Part shown: piece after piece, positions 16,274 through 21,474 of the stretch
How positions within the stretch are numbered: the first letter of the stretch is position 1
Layout of the letters: each line of letters starts with the position of its first letter
Assembly: GCA_947088135.1 (NCBI GenBank)
Contig: CAMUFJ010000029.1
Coordinates: forward strand, 1-21,474
DNA length: 21,474 nt
Direction of reading: 5' to 3'
From: an uncultured Clostridia bacterium
GTDB taxonomy: Bacteria; Bacillota; Clostridia; Christensenellales; Borkfalkiaceae
Notes under the pieces: model-generated
Told to the model about the DNA's origin: nothing
The model's input: the letters and a program-made list of their open reading frames with translations, nothing else
The model's database searches: none
Program-made: the position numbers and the translations under genes

Positions 16274-17158
16274 ATGAAGGGATTTCTCAAAGGAAGCGCT
16301 ACGGCGATGATCACACCGTTCACGGAAACGGGAGTAGACCTCGAAGCCTTCGGGGAAATGATGGAATACCAAATCGCAAACGGCACGGACGCGCTCGTCG
16401 TGCTCGGGACAACGGGCGAGCCCGCGGTAATGACGGACGAAGAAAAAACGACGCTCATGCGCTACGCCGTAAAGAAAGCCGCGGGACGGGTAAAAGTGAT
16501 TTTCGGAAGCGGTTCGAACTGCACGGCGCGGGCGGTGAAGGCGAGCGTACTTGCGGAAAGCTTAGGCGCGGACGGCGTGCTCGCGGTAACGCCGTACTAT
16601 AATAAGTGTACCCAGCAAGGGCTTTACGAATATTACGAGGCAATTGCCGGCGCAATTAAAATTCCCGTAATCTGCTACAACGTCCCCTCCCGCACAGGCG
16701 TAAATCTGCTTCCCGAAACGATGGCGCGGATTGCCGATATCCCCAACATTGCGGGAATCAAAGAAGCGAGCGGAAATATGACGCAGGTCTTGGAAACGGC
16801 ACGCCTCATTCGCGGAAAGTGCGACCTGTATTCGGGCGAGGACGCGCTCAATCTTCCCATTTTGTGCGCGGGCGGCACTGCGGTCATTTCCGTCGTATCC
16901 AACCTCGCTCCCAAGGAGGTAAAGTCCATGACGGAGGCGGTGCGCGCAGGAAAACTGACCGAGGCAATTGCCCTTCACGATTTGCTCCTCCCCCTCGCGA
17001 AAGCCTGCTTTACGGAGGTGAACCCCATTCCCGTAAAAGAGGGCGCAAACTTGCTCGGCTTCCGTGCAGGCGCGCCCGTTGCACCTTTGACCCGCTTGGA
17101 AAAAGCACACCGCGAACAACTTGCAAGCGCTATGCGTGACTTAGGACTGATAAAATAA
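16274..17158 (+). CDS. dapA: 4-hydroxy-tetrahydrodipicolinate synthase
   Basis: A 294-residue class I aldolase condensing pyruvate with aspartate semialdehyde, the committed step of the diaminopimelate/lysine route. The Schiff-base lysine is K163 in GIKEASGN; T46 and T47 (GTTGEP), Y135 and R140 (CYNVPSRTG) are the other active-site residues. The ATG follows AAGGAGA at good spacing. In the 74-base gap after asd a 6-bp inverted repeat CTTGCG/CGCAAG (16236-16260) could be a processing hairpin. The product feeds the next gene, dapB. Confidence 0.97.
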   Translation: MKGFLKGSATAMITPFTETGVDLEAFGEMMEYQIANGTDALVVLGTTGEPAVMTDEEKTTLMRYAVKKAAGRVKVIFGSGSNCTARAVKASVLAESLGADGVLAVTPYYNKCTQQGLYEYYEAIAGAIKIPVICYNVPSRTGVNLLPETMARIADIPNIAGIKEASGNMTQVLETARLIRGKCDLYSGEDALNLPILCAGGTAVISVVSNLAPKEVKSMTEAVRAGKLTEAIALHDLLLPLAKACFTEVNPIPVKEGANLLGFRAGAPVAPLTRLEKAHREQLASAMRDLGLIK

Positions 17159-17199
17159 GAGATAGATTCACACTTTTTTGTATATATGAGGAGTTTTTT

Positions 17200-17955
17200 A
17201 TGAAAATCATATTAAAAGGCGCCTGCGGGCGTATGGGAAAAACGGTTGCGGAGCTCGCACAAGAGCGCAGTGTGGAAATCGCGTGCGGGATCGATCTGCA
17301 CCCCTGCCCCATGCCCTTTCCCGTGTACGCTTCTCTCGCGGACGCGCCGACGGACGCGGATGCCGTAATCGATTTTTCTTCGCCGAACGGATTAACGGAA
17401 ACGCTTGCATACTGCACCCAAAACCGCACTCCGCTTCTCCTCGCCGCAACGGGATACACCGAAGAGGATATCCGCGCAATCGAAAAAAGCGCGCGCATCA
17501 TTCCCGTTTTCAAAACGGGCAATTTGTCGGTCGGCGTGTGCCTGTTACAGCTTCTTGCAAAAAAAGCGGCGTTTGTTTTGCGCGATTTCGATGCGGAAAT
17601 CATCGAAAAGCACCATAATAAGAAAAAGGACGCGCCTTCGGGAACGGCGCTTATGCTCGCCGAAAGCGTAAACGAGGGCTTCGGAAACAGCAAGAGGGCG
17701 ATGTTCGGTCGGCACGGGATCGTCGGCGAACGGGACAAGAACGAAATCGGGATCCATGCCGTACGCGGAGGGACGATCGTAGGAGAACACGAAGTCATCT
17801 TCGCGGGCGACGACGAGATCCTCACCCTCTCCCACTCCGCGCGAAGCCGTCGGATATTCGCAACGGGCGCGCTGCAATCGGCAGTCTGGCTCACGTCGCA
17901 ACGGGCGGGACTTTACAATATGAATCATCTTCTCGAAGGAATTTTGGGAGACTGA
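17200..17955 (+). CDS. dapB: 4-hydroxy-tetrahydrodipicolinate reductase
   Basis: A 251-residue reductase of the DapA product, using NAD(P)H. The cofactor loop is GACGRMG (7-13), and the signature EKHHNKKKDAPSGTA (136-150) carries catalytic H138 and K142. GTIVGEHEVIFAGDDE and the C-terminal GALQSAVWL are also typical. GAGGAG precedes the ATG. It is 41 bases after dapA and 16 before rarA. No later lysine genes (dapL, dapF, lysA) follow, so the rest of the pathway must be elsewhere. Confidence 0.97.
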   Translation: MKIILKGACGRMGKTVAELAQERSVEIACGIDLHPCPMPFPVYASLADAPTDADAVIDFSSPNGLTETLAYCTQNRTPLLLAATGYTEEDIRAIEKSARIIPVFKTGNLSVGVCLLQLLAKKAAFVLRDFDAEIIEKHHNKKKDAPSGTALMLAESVNEGFGNSKRAMFGRHGIVGERDKNEIGIHAVRGGTIVGEHEVIFAGDDEILTLSHSARSRRIFATGALQSAVWLTSQRAGLYNMNHLLEGILGD

Positions 17956-17971
17956 TCCCCTTGCAATCAAA

Positions 17972-19294
17972 ATGTATCAGCCTACTATTTTTGAAAAACC
18001 GCAAACAGAACCGCTTGCCGCACGTCTTCGACCGCAAGACCTTTCCGAATTCGAAGGACAGGAGCACCTCTTAGGGGAAGGAAAAATTCTCCGTCGGCTC
18101 ATCGAGAACGACGGCGTTTCCTCTATGATTTTTTGGGGGCCTCCCGGAGTGGGCAAGACGACGCTCGCGCGCATCATCGCAAGGCGCACTAAGGCGAAAT
18201 TTATCGACTTTTCCGCCGTAACAAGCGGGATCAAGGAAATCAAACAGGTGATGGAGCAAGCGGAAACGGCGCGCAAATTCGGGGAAAAAACCATTTTATT
18301 CGTCGACGAAATTCACCGCTTCAACAAGGCGCAGCAAGACGCTTTCCTCCCCTATGTGGAGAAAGGAAGCATCGTACTCATCGGCGCAACGACGGAGAAT
18401 CCGTCCTTCGAGGTGAACGGCGCGCTTCTATCCCGCTGTAAGGTGTTCGTATTGCAGGCGCTTAAAACGGAAAATCTCGTCCGACTTTTAAACCGCGCGA
18501 TTCGGGAGGAACGGGGCTTCGGAAGCGAGAAAATCGTTATCCCGGACGAACTGATCGAAGCGATCGCCCGGTTTGCAAACGGCGACGCGCGCAGCGCCTT
18601 ATCCACCCTTGAAATGGCGATTTTGAACGCGCAGACGGACAAAGACGGCACTGTTACGGTGACGGCGGAAACGGTGGAACAGTGCACCTCCAAAAAATCC
18701 CTCCTTTACGACAAAGCGGGCGAGGAGCATTACAATCTCATTTCCGCCCTGCATAAATCCATGCGCAACTCCGATCCCGACGCCGCCGTGTATTGGCTTG
18801 CCCGTATGCTGGAAGCCGGTGAAGATCCCCTCTACATCGCCCGCAGAGTGACCCGTTTTGCGAGCGAGGACGTAGGGCTTGCCGATCCGCGCGCTTTGGA
18901 ACTTGCCGTTTCGGCGTTTCAGGCATGCCATATGATCGGTATGCCCGAGTGCAGCGTGCACCTCACGCAAGCGGTTGTTTATCTCTCGCTCGCGCCCAAA
19001 TCCAACGCTCTATATACGGCATACGAGAGCGCGAAACGGGACGCCTTGACCATGTTGAGCGAACCCGTTCCGCTGAATATCCGCAACGCCCCTACCAAAC
19101 TCATGAAAGAGCTCGGCTACGGCAAAGGCTACGTTTACGCGCACGATACGGAAGAAAAGCTGTCCGATATGCAGTGCTTGCCCGACTCGCTTTTGGGAAA
19201 GGAATACTACCGCCCCACCGAAGAAGGCTTAGAAGCCAAATATGCCGCCAAGCTCAAAGAAATTAAGGATTGGAAAGCAAGCAGAAAGAAATGA
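17972..19294 (+). CDS. rarA: RarA/MgsA-type replication-associated AAA+ ATPase
   Basis: A 440-residue AAA+ ATPase of the RarA (MgsA/WRNIP1) family, which acts at stalled replication forks and in recombination, related to clamp-loader subunits. Walker A is GPPGVGKTT (56-64), Walker B ILFVDEIHRF (108-117), the sensor region IGATTENPSFEVN and an arginine near R155 (LLSRC). The C-terminal half contains KSMRNSDPDAAVYWLARML and the tetramerisation-domain region PLNIRNAPTKLMKELGYGKGY. Length is usual. The ribosome binding site is poor; GGGAG lies about 20 bases upstream within dapB, so translation probably depends on coupling with dapB. It seems to share the lysine-riboswitch transcript, without a metabolic reason. 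Confidence 0.95.
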   Translation: MYQPTIFEKPQTEPLAARLRPQDLSEFEGQEHLLGEGKILRRLIENDGVSSMIFWGPPGVGKTTLARIIARRTKAKFIDFSAVTSGIKEIKQVMEQAETARKFGEKTILFVDEIHRFNKAQQDAFLPYVEKGSIVLIGATTENPSFEVNGALLSRCKVFVLQALKTENLVRLLNRAIREERGFGSEKIVIPDELIEAIARFANGDARSALSTLEMAILNAQTDKDGTVTVTAETVEQCTSKKSLLYDKAGEEHYNLISALHKSMRNSDPDAAVYWLARMLEAGEDPLYIARRVTRFASEDVGLADPRALELAVSAFQACHMIGMPECSVHLTQAVVYLSLAPKSNALYTAYESAKRDALTMLSEPVPLNIRNAPTKLMKELGYGKGYVYAHDTEEKLSDMQCLPDSLLGKEYYRPTEEGLEAKYAAKLKEIKDWKASRKK

Positions 19295-19362
19295 CGTCTG
19301 TCGGTTTGGGCGTCCTCTTCATTCCGATTTGTTATTTTAAGAAAATTTTCCAAAAACACCGC

Positions 19363-19388
19363 AAAGCAGTCGAAAACGCTTGCTTTTT
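19363..19388 (+). terminator. Possible terminator after rarA
   Basis: AAAGCAG can pair with TTGCTTT (one G-T pair) around a loop that can form two more pairs, followed by a short T-run. It is a weak hairpin. It overlaps the -35 box of the tRNA promoter. The rest of 19295-19417 is AT-rich and holds nothing else I can support. Confidence 0.35.
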
Positions 19389-19408
19389 CGTATAAAATAA
19401 GCTAAAAT
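19380..19408 (+). promoter_or_regulatory. Promoter of tRNA-Ser
   Basis: TTGCTT (19380-19385) and TAAAAT (19403-19408) are 17 bases apart and the predicted start near 19415 is only a few bases before the mature tRNA 5' end. Confidence 0.6.
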
Positions 19409-19417
19409 AAATTTGTT

Positions 19418-19507
19418 GCAGAGATGGCGGAGCGGTCGAACGCGCACGATTCGAAATCGTGTGATGCAGGAATGTATCCAAGGGTTCAAATCCCTTTCTC
19501 TGCGCCA
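19418..19507 (+). tRNA. tRNA-Ser (anticodon CGA)
   Basis: A 90-nt class II tRNA. The acceptor stem GCAGAGA pairs with TCTCTGC, followed by discriminator G and encoded CCA (19505-19507). The anticodon arm is CACGA-TTCGAAA-TCGTG with anticodon CGA at 19452-19454, reading UCG serine codons. A long variable arm follows and the T arm has GGGTTCAAATCCC. The 3' end is duplicated downstream at 19687-19707. Confidence 0.96.
19487..19507 (+). repeat. Direct repeat copy 1: tRNA-Ser 3' end (att-like)
   Basis: The last 21 bases of the tRNA gene, from the T-loop C to the CCA end, are repeated without mismatch at 19687-19707. tRNA 3' ends are the classical attachment sites of tyrosine integrases, and such a repeat is the expected trace of an inserted element. 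Confidence 0.85.
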
Positions 19508-19542
19508 AAACAACGGATAGACTTTTGTCTATCCGTTGTTTT
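19507..19542 (+). terminator. Terminator of tRNA-Ser
   Basis: A perfect 16-bp stem (19507-19522 with 19527-19542) containing CAACGGATAGAC, with a TTTT loop and T residues at the 3' side. The A- and T-runs at both ends make it potentially bidirectional. Confidence 0.85.
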
Positions 19543-19557
19543 CTTGTACCGAAAATA

Positions 19558-19698
19558 GAAAGGGATTTGAGGGTGGAGACAATTGCGGGAGCAATTGGTT
19601 TGCGAGCGAATTGTTCGCCTACGTACCGAATTGTCGCAAACTGCACAGCACAGTGTGCTGTGCATCGGGGCGCGCCGCCAAAGGCGCAAATCCCTTTC
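19558..19698 (+). ncRNA. Highly folded segment: candidate structured RNA or element scar
   Basis: A 12-bp closing helix joins GAAAGGGATTTG (19558-19569) to 19687-19698. Inside are a 7-bp stem CAATTGC/GCAATTG with a GGGA (GNRA) loop (19580-19597), an 8-bp helix GTTTGCGA/TCGCAAAC (19598-19605 with 19634-19641) enclosing GCGAA-TTG-TTCGC (19606-19618), a 10-bp stem around 19642-19664, and GCGCC/GGCGC near 19672-19687. I know no named RNA family with this layout. The 3' closing strand belongs to the duplicated tRNA end. It could equally be palindromic DNA left from recombination. The pairing is seen; the RNA role is inference. Confidence 0.4.
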
Positions 19699-19707
19699 TC
19701 TGCGCCA
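19687..19707 (+). repeat. Direct repeat copy 2: duplicated tRNA-Ser 3' end (att-like)
   Basis: An exact 21-bp copy of 19487-19507, shifted by 200 bases. The bases before it (GGCG) differ from the T-loop of the real tRNA, so no second tRNA exists. It is followed by its own terminator, as the original end of the tRNA gene would be. Confidence 0.85.
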
Positions 19708-19710
19708 CAT

Positions 19711-19754
19711 CAAACCCAACTGAACCCATGAAAGGGATTGGTTGGGCTTGTTTT
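19711..19754 (+). terminator. Terminator behind the second tRNA 3' copy
   Basis: CAAACCCAAC pairs with GTTGGGCTTG (one mismatch), followed by TTTTATATT. The loop contains GAAAGGGATTG (19730-19740), an inverted partial copy of the tRNA 3' end. It fits the plus strand best and may have been the original terminator of the tRNA gene. Confidence 0.6.
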
Positions 19755-20265
19755 ATATTAAGAGAAAGATATGATAGGTAAGTTTTAACGGCTCTGCTCC
19801 GAATTTCGTTCTTTCGATTTCAAACGATTTCTCACATTCGTAGAAAATAAAAGTCCGACGGTCATCACCGTCGGACTTTTTACTGTCTGTGTAGTTGTAG
19901 TAGATTTCTATTTTGTCGTTGTAGAGGACGACTTCTTTCACAAGTGCGCTTATCAGTTGTCGCGGTTCTTTCTTGATTGCCGTTTCAAAGTACTCGACGA
20001 TTTCTTCTTTACTTATCAATAGTTTCATCTTTGATTTTTCTAATGCGATTTTATTGGACAGCTCTGTTTTTTGTTCCTCTAACCGTTCCAACCTCTCTTT
20101 GGTGGAATTGGTGAAGATGCCTTGCTCCATTGCATTTAACAGATTGTTGATCGCCTTTTCCGTTGCCGCATATTCGGACAACAGGATATTCAACAGCGAA
20201 CCGTCGTTTATAGTTGACTGTTCAATTTTAATTCTTATAGGTTGTTCTTTCTTACTTATAATCTT
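19753..20265 (-). pseudogene. C-terminal remnant of a large serine recombinase
   Basis: The open frame gives about 170 residues, the C-terminal third of a large serine recombinase of the kind found on clostridial integrative elements (usually 500-560 residues). The coiled-coil region EYAATEKAINNLLNAMEQG followed by IFTNSTKERLERLEEQKTEL and then RQLISALVKEVVLYNDKIEI is typical. The N-terminal resolvase domain with the catalytic serine and the zinc ribbon are absent. Homology appears to continue upstream of the first TTG (20193) as KKEQPIRIKIEQSTINDG until an in-frame TAG at 20266-20268, where the next gene remnant begins. There is no proper start or ribosome binding site, so this is a truncated relic. 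The segment is more AT-rich than its neighbours, fitting horizontal origin. Confidence 0.8.
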
Positions 20266-21474
20266 CTATTTTGTTATGCACATGAATCACCACTGCGGGG
20301 GCGGATTTATCGTTTGTTTTCCATAGTTTTTGAATTTGTTCCGCGTCGATTTGAAAACTGTTTCTCTCTTCCGAAAGCGGAATCTCCATTTCGTTCCCGC
20401 CAATCATGCTTACCGCCGTAACGCTTGTTACTTTGCCTTGGTGCCATTGAAACTCAATACTGTCGGCAAAGCCGAAAACGGCAATCTTTTCGGGCATCTT
20501 TTTCAAAGAGCAAATAATATCTCCCCCGACGTAAGCCCGCTTCCCGTTCAACGTGCGGGGAAGCACAGCGACGGAATAAGTACTATTCGGATTAAGAGAA
20601 CAAACGACGAACGGCTTTGCCCCCGTGTGCCTTGCCGAAACTTCCGGTAGCGGCGCATTGCGCGATACAACTGCGGGCGCGCCTTGACGGATCGTCCGCC
20701 CGTTTATCGGTTGATACCAAAACTCGTTTTCCTAGAACGTCCACTCGTCCGCAAGAATTTCTTCGCTTACTTCGACTGTTCCGCCCGCAAACGGCGGCGC
20801 GATTCTCTGCCAGAACAGCGCGGCGTCCGCTTCCTTTAACCTGTCGCTGTCGTCCCAGCCGTCCAATCCTTTTCCGTAAACCGAACGCATAATGCCCATC
20901 TGACAGCCGAGCGCCGCCGCAAGGTATAACTCGTCCTCCACGTTCAAATAGCCCTTGGCATAAGGCAATAAATATGCGGCTCTGTCCAGCGTACTCGCAA
21001 CCGAAAAAGGCGGCGTTACGTCGTAGGTGCGGAATACTTCACTGAAAGATACGGCTTGCTTGGAAAGCCCGCTGATTTTTTCATCGTCTTGAAATCTTCC
21101 GATCTCTCCGCGCTGCAACTGCTCGGTCACACCGTTGACGGGCGGGCAGCAAATTGCCTGTTCAATCGTAAGCTCGGGATATAGCTCCCGTGCAGTGTCG
21201 GTTAAAAACTTACGGAACGCATTATCGTGTTCCGACGTTCCCCAATCCACCTTCCAATACGTTACGCCCACCTGTTTACACCAAAGAATGCGCTCCCGCC
21301 AATATTCTTTGTCCGCTTCGGAAAACGGCAACTTGTAATCTTTCCCGCACCTTTGCGCCGCGACCCAGATACCGAGCCCCTTCCAGCCCAAACTCTTCAC
21401 GCGCTCGTTCAGCGCACGTAGCCGCTCCGCGGGGTCGCCCTCCGCAAAAGGAAAACGCTCTTCGTTTACTTCGA
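20252..21474 (-). pseudogene. TIM-barrel glycosidase (clan GH-D-like), partial and interrupted by TAG
   Basis: The gene enters from the right edge in an open frame (the window begins inside it) and runs to a TAG at 20732-20734; the same frame then stays open for 159 codons to a TAA at 20252-20254. The first part has GLGIWVAA, VGVTYWKVDWGTSEHD (VDWG with a likely nucleophile Asp, as in GH27/GH36-type barrels) and FRTYDVTPPFSVASTLDRAA. The part after TAG (ENEFWYQPINGRTIRQGAP, SRNAPLPEV, VLPRTLNGKRAYVGG) looks like the C-terminal beta-sandwich of the same enzyme. So this is one gene with a nonsense codon, or a case of readthrough. Its end overlaps the serine recombinase remnant by 14 bases. Substrate unknown; probably a plant or host glycan. 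Family call is moderate. Confidence 0.65.
20732..20734 (-). other. In-frame TAG inside the glycosidase gene
   Basis: The context reads DEWTF-TAG-ENEFWYQP. The frame on both sides is continuous and coding-like. No complete gene in the window uses TAG as its stop. Confidence 0.8.

Noticed and set aside
19558..19698. Integron attC site
   Set aside because: The segment is palindromic, but I could not identify the paired core sites with GTT/AAC cores of an attC, and no integron integrase or cassette array is in view.
20732..20734. Genome-wide TAG reassignment
   Set aside because: Only one in-frame TAG in a region of obvious gene decay; a nonsense mutation is simpler, so this is kept only as a thing to count.

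Overview
The window looks like a chromosomal piece from a spore-forming (or recently spore-forming) Clostridia member of the Bacillota, of the uncultured gut type. Evidence: a full-length spoIVA with a sigma-E-like promoter, consensus sigma-A promoters (TTGACA/TATAAT type), strong AGGAGG ribosome binding sites, a lysine riboswitch with intrinsic terminator in front of asd, and many U-run terminators. Base composition is roughly balanced, with AT-rich intergenic spacers. I cannot name the genus. Fifteen complete protein genes are readable; nine stop with TAA, six with TGA, none with TAG.

Layout. (1) 1-6005, minus strand: an L-arabinose operon araB-araD-araA followed by a GH36 glycosidase, driven by a TTGAAA-N17-TATAAT promoter with a cre-like operator between promoter and araB. 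The kinase, epimerase and isomerase turn L-arabinose into D-xylulose 5-phosphate; the GH36 enzyme could release the sugar. A further promoter fires out of the window across the GH36 stop codon. (2) 6102-7614, minus: a single-gene unit for a membrane-anchored protein with a long acidic Pro/Ala/Glu linker and a C-terminal domain resembling ribosomal protein uL15. (3) 7664-9229, minus: spoIVA, the spore coat ATPase. (4) 9255-14829, minus: a five-gene operon with a polytopic membrane protein, a SAM methyltransferase, Hsp33, a TPR protein and a helical-repeat protein. (5) 14849-19388, plus: lysine riboswitch, then asd-dapA-dapB-rarA, the first steps of lysine/diaminopimelate synthesis plus a recombination/replication-fork ATPase.

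(6) 19403-21474 is a scarred accessory region. tRNA-Ser(CGA) is followed by a terminator, then exactly 200 bases on by a second 21-bp copy of its own 3' end with a second terminator. The space between holds a densely paired segment that could be a structured RNA or the scar of a tRNA-targeted element. Next come the C-terminal third of a large serine recombinase (catalytic domain gone) and a TIM-barrel glycosidase gene that runs off the window and is interrupted in frame by a TAG codon.

The most interesting items are the uL15-domain membrane protein, the tRNA-3'-end duplication with the folded segment, the in-frame TAG with 159 open codons behind it, and the coupling of a GH36 enzyme to araBDA, which suggests a beta-L-arabinopyranosidase rather than an alpha-galactosidase.
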